From positions 62,001 through 126,000 of the forward strand of contig QCPW01000002.1 in assembly GCA_003209655.1 (NCBI GenBank): DNA of 64,000 bases. The letters run 5' to 3'. The notes below the pieces were generated by a model. That model saw only the letters and a program-made list of their open reading frames with translations. It ran no database searches and was not told where the DNA came from. This document shows positions 57,305-64,000 of this stretch, in pieces. A program made the position numbers and the translations under genes. The stretch comes from Prochlorococcus sp. AG-442-M23. Lineage in GTDB: Bacteria; Cyanobacteriota; Cyanobacteriia; PCC-6307; Cyanobiaceae. Position 1 is the first letter of the stretch. Each line of letters starts with the position of its first letter.

Positions 57305-58025
57305 ATAAAAATTAAGGAACAATAATTTAAAGTATTTATATAAGTTAGAACAAATCATTTGAGGAATGAATAGTTAAATTCCCAGTTGAAATTTTAAGGA
57401 ATTTGGGATTAGTAGAATTAGTATGTTTGTTTCCCTTTAAAAATTTAATAAAATCTATCAGATAAATATTTAAATAAAACCACTTAACATATTTTATGTA
57501 ATTTGAGCTTGTAAAGGATCTTGCATATTAGTTATTAGCAATTCAATAAGAACTTAAGCGAATAACCAGTTCAAAATCATAAATTATTTAACGAAAACAT
57601 ATTCCCTTTAAAATCTCTAAATTTAATTTGGTTTATTTTTTAAGCTAAAAAGTATCGAATATAAAAGATTCTTATGAATTTTTATTATATAGCGGCAAAA
57701 GTAATTTACTCATTAATTTACAAAAAAAAGATTTATTAAAAAAGATTTATTAAAGTTCGGTCCTAAATATTTGTAATTGCAATTTTGTTCGTTATTTAGA
57801 AGTTAATCTAGACAATAAAATTAATTGATTTCCAAATTAGAAGCGGACTAAATCCTCGTGGAGTATTGGACTTTAGTCCGCTTTATCTTTTTAGCAAAGT
57901 AATATCTAAGAGGCAAGTTAAGTCTCATTTCATACTTTCCCTACCAAACTATATAGAAAAATTCAAAAAAAGACTCTTGTAAGATTGTAGAGCCTGGTTG
58001 ATTGTGAGCTTTAATTCTTCTAATC
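57305..58025. other. 720-base region without a recognised protein gene
   Basis: Only AT-rich sequence, a 14-base tandem duplication (57724-57737 and 57738-57751) and a strong hairpin near 57841-57883 are visible. An ORF of 21 residues at 57674 is not convincing. A non-coding RNA ending at the hairpin is possible. Confidence 0.5.
57841..57893 (+). terminator. Strong hairpin terminator of an unassigned transcript
   Basis: AAGCGGACTAAA (57841-57852) pairs perfectly with TTTAGTCCGCTT (57872-57883) across a 19-base loop, followed by TATCTTTTTAG. It is 540 bases from the nearest upstream gene, so it probably ends a small RNA or a long 3' UTR. Confidence 0.6.
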
Positions 58026-58193
58026 TTAAGCAGCTTCTTTTAGCATCGACTTAAGTTGCTCACTATCTAGTTGCTCTAAATAATTTCTCATTGCTTGCCA
58101 GGATCTTTGGCTTTCTATCTTTCCACTTTGTTTAAATAAATTTGCGGAAACTTGATCTACTAATTCTTTATGAGTCATATTCATATTCTTCAT
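58026..58193 (-). CDS. Small hypothetical protein (55 aa), last of a three-gene cassette
   Basis: The ORF from ATG 58193 to TAA 58026 encodes 55 residues (MKNMNMTHKELVDQVSANLF, then KQSGKIESQRSWQAMRNYLE, then QLDSEQLKSMLKEAA). It is soluble and helical with a well-formed amphipathic pattern. Its start lies inside the previous small gene (26-base overlap). It is probably translated from the DUF1651-led mRNA. Confidence 0.6.
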   Translation of the reverse strand: MKNMNMTHKELVDQVSANLFKQSGKIESQRSWQAMRNYLEQLDSEQLKSMLKEAA

Positions 58194-58308
58194 TAAGTTT
58201 AATTACTATGCCATTAAAAAAATCTGCTAATAGTACTGATGAGTCTTGAACAGAAACTCTTAAATTCTCTTTTGCAAGTTTCTTTTTTATTGGGTTTAAG
58301 TTAGTCAT
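58168..58308 (-). CDS. Small hypothetical protein (46 aa), middle of cassette
   Basis: The ORF from ATG 58308 to TAA 58168 encodes 46 residues (MTNLNPIKKKLAKENLRVSV, then QDSSVLLADFFNGIVIKLNE and EYEYDS). Start and stop overlap the neighbours on both sides (ATGA with the DUF1651 gene), so it is probably a real translationally coupled gene. Function is unknown. Confidence 0.55.
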   Translation of the reverse strand: MTNLNPIKKKLAKENLRVSVQDSSVLLADFFNGIVIKLNEEYEYDS

Positions 58309-58604
58309 GCTGATTCTTGAAATTGGTTTGTTACTTCAGTCCATCCTCCAGCTATTAGTTCATTCCATGTTTCAAAAGCAGATTCGTGATCGTGAAGTCT
58401 TGTGTTTTTAAGTCCTCCAGGTTCTCCTAGATGATTTGCATAGAAGAGATGGGTATAGACTTTGACGTTGTTCCGTGCAGATTTCTTGCACTTTTCAAAT
58501 AAGATTAAAAAACTGCCTTGCGGGTTAAGTAACCAGCCATTTGGGGTGTCAACACGACTACCATAAGAAAAATTAGACCAAACATTTGCTCCTCCTAAAG
58601 TCAT
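58305..58604 (-). CDS. DUF1651 protein
   Basis: 99 residues with the DUF1651 pattern common in marine picocyanobacteria: NGWLLNPQGSFLILFEKCKK (about 22-41), VYTHLFYAN, LKNTRLHDHESAFETWNELI (about 65-84) and GGWTEVTNQF (about 85-94). Function of the family is unknown. It is the first gene of a leftward three-gene cassette. Confidence 0.75.
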   Translation of the reverse strand: MTLGGANVWSNFSYGSRVDTPNGWLLNPQGSFLILFEKCKKSARNNVKVYTHLFYANHLGEPGGLKNTRLHDHESAFETWNELIAGGWTEVTNQFQESA

Positions 58605-58702
58605 CAGTAAGCAATACAGGTGTACTACTATTTAATAATATAAAATAGAGTTCGTCAAGTAGTTTTATAAAAAAAGAGCTGCTTCATCATTTACGATTTA
58701 GT

Positions 58703-59008
58703 TTAATCCTTTTCATATCTTTCTTTATTCTTTTTTAATTTCCCCCCCCCCACTTTTTCATAAACTTCATTTGCCTTTTCTTAAATATTATCAAGTTTAC
58801 TTGAGAGCTCTTTATAGCTTTTGTACTCTCCTCTTTAATTACAGTTTCTTTTATCTCCATAACCTTAACTGGTTCTTCTTTAACTAAAGTTTTATTTTAC
58901 TTCTTCAGATTTTTCTTCAAACTTAGCTTTAATTAAGTTAACTATGAGAATAAGAACTGGAACATGGTCTAAACTACCCATTACTATTCTAGTTTCTGAA
59001 TAAGTCAT
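58703..59008 (-). pseudogene. Decayed small gene with frameshift and internal stop
   Basis: ATG 59008 opens a 38-residue frame (MTYSETRIVMGSLDHVPVLI, then LIVNLIKAKFEEKSEEVK) that stops at 58892. A one-base shift restores KTLVKEEPVKVMEIKETVIK. A second frame continues as KELSSKLDNI, a stop, then EKANEVYEKVGGGKLKKN, ending at 58703. A run of ten G (minus strand) sits in the last part (58742-58751). Coding-like residues across frames suggest a recently broken gene of about 100 codons. A slippery, phase-variable gene or sequence errors in this clone are alternatives. Confidence 0.55.
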
Positions 59009-59081
59009 TTCATTTTTAGAAGAGCTGAAATATTAATGCATGAATTTTATTTTTATAATCCTTTTATGAAGCAGATAAACA

Positions 59082-59201
59082 TTAGTGGTCTTTATGAGTT
59101 GCGTTATTTATCCAATGTTTCCTCAAGAAAAATGAATAAATCTTTTTACCTATTACTCCATAAATACCAAGAACAATTAGAAATATTGCGAATTGAATCA
59201 C
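59082..59201 (-). CDS. Small membrane protein (39 aa)
   Basis: The ORF from GTG 59201 to TAA 59082 encodes 39 residues: MIQFAIFLIVLGIYGVIGKK then IYSFFLRKHWINNATHKDH. One clear membrane helix is followed by a basic tail. A plus-strand ORF of 49 residues (59066-59215, ATG, MKQINISGLYELRYLSNV) overlaps it. The minus frame is preferred for its clean hydrophobic pattern, but both are short. Confidence 0.4.
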   Translation of the reverse strand: MIQFAIFLIVLGIYGVIGKKIYSFFLRKHWINNATHKDH

Positions 59202-59278
59202 AGAATGAAGACTAATTATTATTGTTATCTCTTAAATGATTTGAATTTGGAAGAAGATTGAGATAATTTGTAAGGTAG

Positions 59279-59413
59279 TTATCTAAAATAATAAAACTGA
59301 TATTTATTTAGTAATAGATTATAAATTATGTAAAGTCCTAATACTCCAGTAATACCATACCTTGTATGGATAGGGTCATGATGACTCCGCCAAAGTTCCT
59401 GTAAAAATTCCAT
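59279..59413 (-). CDS. Small membrane protein (44 aa)
   Basis: The ORF from ATG 59413 encodes MEFLQELWRSHHDPIHTRYG then ITGVLGLYIIYNLLLNKYQF. There is an amphipathic N-terminal helix with two His, then one membrane helix (about 21-36) and an aromatic end (YQFYYFR). It is similar in style to other short proteins of this stretch. Family unknown. Confidence 0.5.
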   Translation of the reverse strand: MEFLQELWRSHHDPIHTRYGITGVLGLYIIYNLLLNKYQFYYFR

Positions 59414-59489
59414 TAATACTTTATTCCCATTTGCCAATGACAATAATATTCATAAGATTATTCTCTAAATAAATATGATTTTCTTAATT

Positions 59490-59669
59490 TTATACTTCCC
59501 AATCTAAATCGAAATCTTCATCATTTTCATTCACTACCTTTCCTCCATGTTCTCTAGCTATTACATCTAAACACTTAAGAATATCTTTATTCTTCAATAG
59601 ATCTGTTTGCGCTAAATAATTAAGTAGAGTTCTTATTTGTTCAACAGTATTTTCTTCTAATTCCTTCAT
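59490..59669 (-). CDS. Small acidic protein (59 aa)
   Basis: 59 residues from ATG 59669, preceded by a good Shine-Dalgarno (AGGAGA, about 9 bases upstream). It starts MKELEENTVEQIRTLLNYLA and ends with an acidic tail NENDEDFDLDWEV. It is helical and soluble. The ATGA overlap with the upstream gene indicates a two-gene operon. Confidence 0.65.
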   Translation of the reverse strand: MKELEENTVEQIRTLLNYLAQTDLLKNKDILKCLDVIAREHGGKVVNENDEDFDLDWEV

Positions 59670-59845
59670 TTAATTTTCTCCTGTGTTTTCTTAAGTCTAT
59701 TGTATTCCTGTTTTAAAACACCTAAGCGCCAAGCACCTATCAATCCTTTTACACCTTGAGTTAACAGTTTTACATCAGCATGAGAATGGAACTTCATTTC
59801 CAAAAACTCTTTCTGCCAGGATTTATCATTCAATTTAGTGTCCAT
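59666..59845 (-). CDS. Small basic protein (59 aa)
   Basis: 59 residues from ATG 59845 (MDTKLNDKSWQKEFLEMKFH, then SHADVKLLTQGVKGLIGAWR and LGVLKQEYNRLKKTQEKIK). It is basic and helical with no recognised family. Its stop overlaps the next gene's start as ATGA, a coupled pair with opposite charge (basic then acidic), which could suggest interaction. Confidence 0.6.
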   Translation of the reverse strand: MDTKLNDKSWQKEFLEMKFHSHADVKLLTQGVKGLIGAWRLGVLKQEYNRLKKTQEKIK

Positions 59846-59850
59846 AATAA

Positions 59851-59907
59851 TTATTCCTTTGGATACATTTCATCGATAGCTTTTTCTTTATAGTTTGAGG
59901 ATTTCAT
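59851..59907 (-). CDS. Possible 18-residue peptide
   Basis: The ORF from ATG 59907 encodes MKSSNYKEKAIDEMYPKE, preceded by AGGAG at about 5 bases. The length is too short for certainty; it could be a leader peptide of the next two genes. Confidence 0.25.
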   Translation of the reverse strand: MKSSNYKEKAIDEMYPKE

Positions 59908-59986
59908 CTCCTAAAAGATCTGATATTGGAATAGATTAGGTGTCCCAAAAATACAATCATTATAAGCTTGTAATCAGTGACATAAA

Positions 59987-60082
59987 TCATTTTATAAAGT
60001 AAATAATCCCACCAACAAAAGTACTGCCTACAAGTAGTAAAACTATAAAAAGAGCAATTAATTTAAATAAACTTCCAATCAT
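59987..60082 (-). CDS. Single-span membrane protein (31 aa)
   Basis: The ORF from ATG 60082 encodes MIGSLFKLIALFIVLLLVGS then TFVGGIIYFIK. It is almost wholly hydrophobic. Its start overlaps the stop of the 30-residue gene upstream (ATGA). The size and hydrophobicity are those of photosystem or NDH small subunits, but no match is known. Confidence 0.5.
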   Translation of the reverse strand: MIGSLFKLIALFIVLLLVGSTFVGGIIYFIK

Positions 60083-60171
60083 TTTTTAGAGATCATTTTG
60101 AATGTTAAATACACAAAGCCAACCAGTAATAACAAACTAGCAACCGCATAAGTAATTGCTACTCCGTACAT
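60079..60171 (-). CDS. Single-span membrane protein (30 aa)
   Basis: The ORF from ATG 60171 encodes MYGVAITYAVASLLLLVGFV then YLTFKMISKK. A clean membrane helix is followed by a basic C-terminus. It is coupled by ATGA to the 31-residue gene. It lies 21 bases beyond the stop of the NTF2-like gene on the same strand, so all three could be one transcript. Confidence 0.5.
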   Translation of the reverse strand: MYGVAITYAVASLLLLVGFVYLTFKMISKK

Positions 60172-60192
60172 ATTCTGACTATAAATTACTTG

Positions 60193-60582
60193 CTAATCCC
60201 AAAGAGACAGATCTGAATCTCCTGTTGATCTTTGCATCCAATGGATTTTCCAAATCCCATTAATCTTTTTGAAGATAGAAGTCACGGTTGGTAAATCATC
60301 ATTAGGAGTTCCTTTGTAAGAGAATTTTGCCCCAAGAGTAAAAACACACATTGCTACTTCGGAGGAAAGAAATTCAAACTTATGAATTTTTGTAATTTCT
60401 GCTTTTTCCTGAACAACATCGCCAGAATTCATCATTTTCTCGAAGCCCTTTGCACTTATTGGATTCCCACTAGGTCTGATAAGTAAAAAATCTGAAGTGG
60501 CATTATTTACAAAAAATGAACCCATTTTCTGCGGTGTTGCCAACTCATACAACATCGATTCAATTGTTTCTCTATCTGTCAT
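60193..60582 (-). CDS. NTF2-like (DUF4440/SnoaL-type) protein
   Basis: 129 residues with an NTF2-like cone fold pattern. An N-terminal helix (DRETIESMLYELATPQKM) is followed by strands ISAKGFEKMM, KFEFLSSEVAMCVFTLGAKF and a final FKKINGIWKIHWMQRSTGD (about 103-121). DUF4440-type proteins often bind small ligands; none can be named here. It is soluble, with no signal peptide. Confidence 0.75.
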   Translation of the reverse strand: MTDRETIESMLYELATPQKMGSFFVNNATSDFLLIRPSGNPISAKGFEKMMNSGDVVQEKAEITKIHKFEFLSSEVAMCVFTLGAKFSYKGTPNDDLPTVTSIFKKINGIWKIHWMQRSTGDSDLSLWD

Positions 60583-60882
60583 AAAAAAAAGGTTTTATCC
60601 CTCTATGTTAGATCGACTGTCAATCAGAATTAGATTACATCATTTCTATTTCACTAATTAAACGTTTTTTATTTAAACATTTTTATCTAATAAAAATTAC
60701 CTTCTGGTTGTAAGTTCGAAGTTCTTGCTCTACAAGTCACTAAAACCGTCCTTGAAAAAAGACCTTGAGAGTGACTTTACATGTCATTAGTTGACATTAG
60801 TTAACGTTTGTCTATAAGTTTTTAAATTATTTATAAAGTTAGTTATAGAAAACAGAAAAGCCCCATGATGGGGCTATATCAA
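60583..60882. other. 300-base region between NTF2-like gene and tRNA
   Basis: It contains the leftward promoter region of the NTF2-like gene and a near-tandem decamer (CATTAGTTGA at 60785-60794 and CATTAGTTAA at 60795-60804). The tRNA terminator follows at 60859-60875. No protein gene is seen. Confidence 0.6.
60851..60875 (-). terminator. Terminator downstream of tRNA-fMet
   Basis: On the plus strand AGCCCC (60859-60864), five loop bases and GGGGCT (60870-60875) form a hairpin. Read leftward it is followed by TTTCTGTTTTCT. It lies 8 bases after the tRNA CCA end. Confidence 0.75.
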
Positions 60883-60959
<77 letters not shown>

Positions 60960-61003
60960 TCATATTACTAGCATACATCTGAAAGGGTTCTTTTTTTCAT
61001 TTT

Positions 61004-61969
61004 TTAGGATTCTTGGAATTTTAGTTGACCTTTTACATCTATTTGAACTCCTTCAGGTAATTTTAAGATCTTGTCTTTTATATCTTGTATTCTTAAATCA
61101 GAAATCCATTCTAGTTGTTTTAATAAATGTAAGCCCACAGCTTGTTTCGCTCTTTTTGAACCATCCTCTACTTTTAAGGCTAAACCCATGCCCTCATTTA
61201 CTTTACAAAGGCATTGTATGCCTTCTGCTCCTCCTTTGCTAATCACTTGGCCATGTGAGGCCAATATTACTTCCGTATCAAACCTATTGAAGTCACTTAT
61301 CATTCTTGGATTGGTTGTCATCGCCCTACTTATTTGTTCTAATTCAGCATTATCAGAGCTGCTTAATAGTGAATATAATTTTGCCATTTCGAGTAGCTTC
61401 ATATAAAGAGTAGGTGCTCCGCAGTCATCTCTTTCTGCATAAATATGTTTTAGTGGAACTTCAAGAAATTCGGAAATCACTCTAAATATTTCTACCTGAA
61501 GAGGATGGTCTCCCTTTAAGTAACTTTCTAAAGGCCAATTTAATTTTTTGCATGTTGCAAGAAATGCTGCATGCTTACCTGAACAATTATGTTCTAATGG
61601 ACTTGTTATTTTTAAAGGACACTTAAGATTGTGGATATCTATATCATATTGCCATAAGATTTTGAAAGCCTCTCTAGTATGTAGTATGGATCCACTATGC
61701 GATCCACATGACAAAGCTATTGACTTAGATGAATCTTTAATTTTTGATGAAGCCCCACTACTAACAAATGGAATTGCTTGAAAAGGTTTTAATGCTGATC
61801 TCATGAAGCTTTTATATTCTGGATTACCAGCGCACATTAAAACTCTTCCTTTTTTATCACTTATTACTGCATGTACTTTGTGAATTGATTCAAGTTTTGA
61901 ACCTCTCATTAGGATCACCTCAATAGGAGGATTGTTTGATGTATATAAATTTTTAAAATTTGAACTCAT
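61004..61969 (-). CDS. L-asparaginase II-type (thermolabile) protein
   Basis: 321 residues of the PF06089-type asparaginase family found in Rhizobium AnsA and many cyanobacteria. Motifs include VILMRGSKLESIHKVHAVI (about 18-36), SCGSHSGSILHTREAF (about 87-102) and HNCSGKHAAFLATCKKL (about 125-141). YAERDDCGAPTLYM follows at about 180. It probably hydrolyses asparagine to aspartate, but the catalytic residues are only inferred. CGLD27 starts 2 bases upstream. Confidence 0.85.
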   Translation of the reverse strand: MSSNFKNLYTSNNPPIEVILMRGSKLESIHKVHAVISDKKGRVLMCAGNPEYKSFMRSALKPFQAIPFVSSGASSKIKDSSKSIALSCGSHSGSILHTREAFKILWQYDIDIHNLKCPLKITSPLEHNCSGKHAAFLATCKKLNWPLESYLKGDHPLQVEIFRVISEFLEVPLKHIYAERDDCGAPTLYMKLLEMAKLYSLLSSSDNAELEQISRAMTTNPRMISDFNRFDTEVILASHGQVISKGGAEGIQCLCKVNEGMGLALKVEDGSKRAKQAVGLHLLKQLEWISDLRIQDIKDKILKLPEGVQIDVKGQLKFQES

Positions 61970-61971
61970 CT

Positions 61972-62466
61972 TTAATATTTGAATTGAAAGAGTAAAATTC
62001 CAAATAAAGCGAATATTATTATGAGAGTTATAACTTGAATCAAATTTCTTAATATTGGCTTTACTTCTAATGTTGCTATTAATGATTCTTTTTCCTTTAA
62101 ATTAACTGGTTTATGCCATATTTGTCCGTCATACCAACCTGATTCTTCATATTCAACTTTTTCGGAAGTTAATCTTTTGAAAATATGATTCCAGCCAAGA
62201 TATAGCCTGATAGAGAAAAGAAGTGGTAAGGATAAACTACAAAAAAAGCTCAATAAAATGTACCTTAATATAGAAGTTTCGAAATATACACTGCCTGAAG
62301 CAATAACAATAAAAAAAATAAAAGTACCTATCCAAAACTTAAGTAATATAAACAAAAATGATTTTTTTGATTTTGGCCATGAAAATATTTTAGATTTAGA
62401 TAGTTCAATAAATTCATTAGTTGGTTGTTGGTTTTTAGGAACAGGGCAATTTGATTGGTTCATCAA
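61972..62466 (-). CDS. CGLD27-like membrane protein
   Basis: 164 residues. Opening NCPVPKNQQPTNEF (about 6-19) and closing YEESGWYDGQIWHKP (about 107-121) are the CGLD27 family signatures, found across cyanobacteria, algae and plants. Two membrane segments near 45-90 and one near 140-160 are seen. The function is not known; plant relatives respond to iron deficiency. It forms an operon with the asparaginase and rsfS. Confidence 0.85.
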   Translation of the reverse strand: MMNQSNCPVPKNQQPTNEFIELSKSKIFSWPKSKKSFLFILLKFWIGTFIFFIVIASGSVYFETSILRYILLSFFCSLSLPLLFSIRLYLGWNHIFKRLTSEKVEYEESGWYDGQIWHKPVNLKEKESLIATLEVKPILRNLIQVITLIIIFALFGILLFQFKY

Positions 62467-62472
62467 TAATAA

Positions 62473-62817
62473 TTATGGAAAATTCAAGTTATCTCCATTG
62501 CCCCAAAAGGATTCAAGATCATAAAACTTTCTTATTTCTGGTTGAAAAATATTTATTATTAAATCACCATAGTCAAGAAGAGCCCATTTTGCCTCATTAA
62601 CCCCTTCTTTTCTTATTGGTTCTAAATTTGCATTTTCTCTTAACTCCTCTTCAACAGAGTTAGTAATTGACCTAACTTGAACGTCTGATAAGCCTTCAGC
62701 AATGAGTATCCATTCACTAATGTAAGAAACTTTATTAATATTGATCAACTTTATCTCTTTTGCCTTTTTTTTATCACAAGCTCTGGCTGCCATCAAAACT
62801 AGAAATTTACTGTCCAT
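62473..62817 (-). CDS. rsfS: Ribosome silencing factor RsfS
   Basis: 114 residues from ATG 62817 (MDSKFLVLMAARACDKKKAK); the longer frame to 62889 lies in the upstream gene. RsfS binds L14 and blocks subunit joining in starvation. Motifs are LININKVSYISEWILIAEGL and WALLDYGDLIINIF (Tyr-Gly-Asp, about 86). The start overlaps the DUF3318 gene by 11 bases. Confidence 0.9.
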   Translation of the reverse strand: MDSKFLVLMAARACDKKKAKEIKLININKVSYISEWILIAEGLSDVQVRSITNSVEEELRENANLEPIRKEGVNEAKWALLDYGDLIINIFQPEIRKFYDLESFWGNGDNLNFP

Positions 62818-63445
62818 AAACGTTTTCACTTGAAACTGATTTGTCTGAACCTTCTTGTTGTGATAATTCTGATCTTGCTTTTTCGGCACTTTTTCTTAAT
62901 GCCTCTAATCTATCTTCAAAAATACTTCTTTTTTTCTTTTTTCTAGTTTTTTCGATTAATTCTTTTAATGCTCCACCAAGGCTTTTGTAGGCATTAGGAA
63001 TACTATATCCAAATCTGCAGGCAAGATCTATTGCTCTTTCATCTGCAAAAATAGCATCTTGTAGTTTTTTTTCAGAATTATTTTTTATGTAAAGTCTATA
63101 TCCTGCGAAACCAGAAAGACCAAGTGCAAGTAATAAAAGTAACCCATCTTGTACCCATAGTTCACCTATCGCGCCACCAAGTCCAATTGCTAGAGCAGCC
63201 ATTTCCCAGCCATCTCTTGGAATTGCATCATTTTGAATTTTTCCCACTTCATGCCAAAACATTAAATTTCTGTGATCTATTGCGTAACTATCCCATTTTT
63301 CTAAATCTATTTGAATTTCAACTTCGTCACGACCTATCTCCTCCAATGTAATTAAAGGAGGATCTATAGCGGCGGCAGCTTCAATAAAAACCCAACTTTC
63401 ATTCTCCGGAGGCAACAGACTTTTTAGTCGCTGAAGTTCGCTCAT
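62807..63445 (-). CDS. DUF3318 protein
   Basis: 212 residues of the cyanobacterial DUF3318 family. The N-terminus MSELQRLKSLLPPENESWVF is followed by an acidic-strand region. Two hydrophobic segments lie at about 83-115 (MAALAIGLGGAIGELWV and LLLLLALGLSGFAGYRLYI). A basic helical tail (LIEKTRKKKKRSIFEDRLEAL) ends the protein. Function unknown; membrane-bound. It is the first gene of the leftward rsfS-CGLD27-asparaginase run. Confidence 0.85.
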   Translation of the reverse strand: MSELQRLKSLLPPENESWVFIEAAAAIDPPLITLEEIGRDEVEIQIDLEKWDSYAIDHRNLMFWHEVGKIQNDAIPRDGWEMAALAIGLGGAIGELWVQDGLLLLLALGLSGFAGYRLYIKNNSEKKLQDAIFADERAIDLACRFGYSIPNAYKSLGGALKELIEKTRKKKKRSIFEDRLEALRKSAEKARSELSQQEGSDKSVSSENVYGQ

Positions 63446-63553
63446 AAATTATATTTTATTATCAATACTATAGAAACAAATGTTGCTTTTCAAGTAAGTT
63501 GATTAACATCTGATGATTTATAAGTAGCATTAAATAAATGAAGTTTTTAAATT

Positions 63554-64000
63554 ATGCCTCAAAGAGGTGATCTTAAAAGAATCCTAGTTCTTGGTTCAGG
63601 TCCAATTGTTATAGGTCAAGCGTGTGAATTTGATTATTCAGGGACTCAGGCTTGTAAAGCTTTAAGAAAAGCTGGTTATGAAATTATTTTAATTAATTCT
63701 AATCCAGCATCTATAATGACCGATCCTGAGATTGCAAATAAAACATATATTGAACCTTTAACTAAAGAAATAGTTTCTCAAATAATTTTAAAAGAAAAGC
63801 CTGATGCAATACTTCCAACTATGGGTGGTCAAACAGCGCTTAATTTAGCGGTTAAACTTTCCGAGTCTGATTTCTTGATTAAAAATAATGTGGAATTAAT
63901 AGGAGCTAATTTAGAGGCTATTAATAAGGCTGAGGATAGAAAATTATTTAAAGAATCAATGAGAAAAATAAATGTAGACGTTTGTCCTTCTGGTATTGCT
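63554..64000 (+). CDS. carB: Carbamoyl-phosphate synthase large subunit, N-terminal part
   Basis: The reading frame from ATG 63554 is open for 149 codons to the window end, so the rest is outside. The sequence opens [20 protein letters not shown] and continues [35 protein letters not shown] and [14 protein letters not shown], the first biotin-carboxylase-like (ATP-grasp) half of CarB. CarB combines ATP, bicarbonate and ammonia from CarA for arginine and pyrimidine synthesis. Confidence 0.96.
   Translation, partial: MPQRGDLKRILVLGSGPIVIGQACEFDYSGTQACKALRKAGYEIILINSNPASIMTDPEIANKTYIEPLTKEIVSQIILKEKPDAILPTMGGQTALNLAVKLSESDFLIKNNVELIGANLEAINKAEDRKLFKESMRKINVDVCPSGIA

Noticed and set aside
59066-59215. 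49-residue plus-strand ORF overlapping a minus-strand membrane ORF
   Set aside because: The minus-strand frame has a clean membrane helix; the plus frame has no comparable feature, but it cannot be fully excluded.
60700-60760. Possible tRNA remnant (TAGAGCA and TTCGAA-like words)
   Set aside because: No stem pairs or full arms could be built; the words are too short.

Overview
The window is about 30% GC and tightly packed, with many TTG and GTG starts. Its gene content matches a high-light-clade Prochlorococcus: Chl/phytol reductase ChlP, CcsA, ferredoxin-type sulfite reductase, DUF1651, DUF3685, DUF3318, CGLD27, a proteobacterial-type phosphoribulokinase and class II FBP/SBPase. This identification rests on recognised protein families, not on a database search. 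No rRNA, insertion sequence, prophage or CRISPR array was seen.

Layout. 1-31 kb is mostly core genes: the end of a glycosyltransferase, rpsB-tsf, recG, a VanX-like dipeptidase, sir, glyS/chlP (convergent), a VanY-like carboxypeptidase, typA, a DUF309 gene and lptB, ccsA, rpe, then the carbon block glpX-hemA-glgC-gnd-pgl. It continues with a CIA30 protein, ilvD, a degenerate UPRTase-like gene, a lumenal pentapeptide protein, a CobW GTPase, purS-purQ and fba. 31-48 kb is mainly leftward: an oxidoreductase, accD, prk, leuB, lpxD, proB, YqeG phosphatase, DUF3727, ruvX, a GNAT-like protein, a CofE-like ligase, a thioredoxin-fold lumenal protein, DUF3685, hisA, pgsA, a PPC-glutaredoxin fusion and nth.

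48.7-54.1 kb looks like an iron or metal neighbourhood. It holds an iron-type ABC ATPase, a 40-residue Cys/Lys-rich peptide divergent from a ferritin, a Crp/Fnr regulator with a near-consensus Fur box at its promoter, a zinc-ribbon membrane protein, a second ABC ATPase, a 33-residue membrane protein and a Rieske oxygenase. The last three form one operon.

54.1-60.9 kb is an accessory stretch of very small genes ending at an initiator tRNA gene. It contains a ribbon-helix-helix regulator with repeated operator-like half sites, an orphan hairpin/terminator, a three-gene cassette with DUF1651, a decayed gene with a G10 tract, and several 30-60-residue proteins joined by ATGA overlaps. Most of these were found by reading short frames directly.

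60.9-64 kb returns to core genes: asparaginase, CGLD27, rsfS and DUF3318 leftward, and the start of carB rightward, cut by the window end. Calvin-cycle and sugar-phosphate genes (rpe, glpX, fba, prk, gnd, pgl, glgC) are spread through the window. The most novel material is the iron block and the small-gene stretch.
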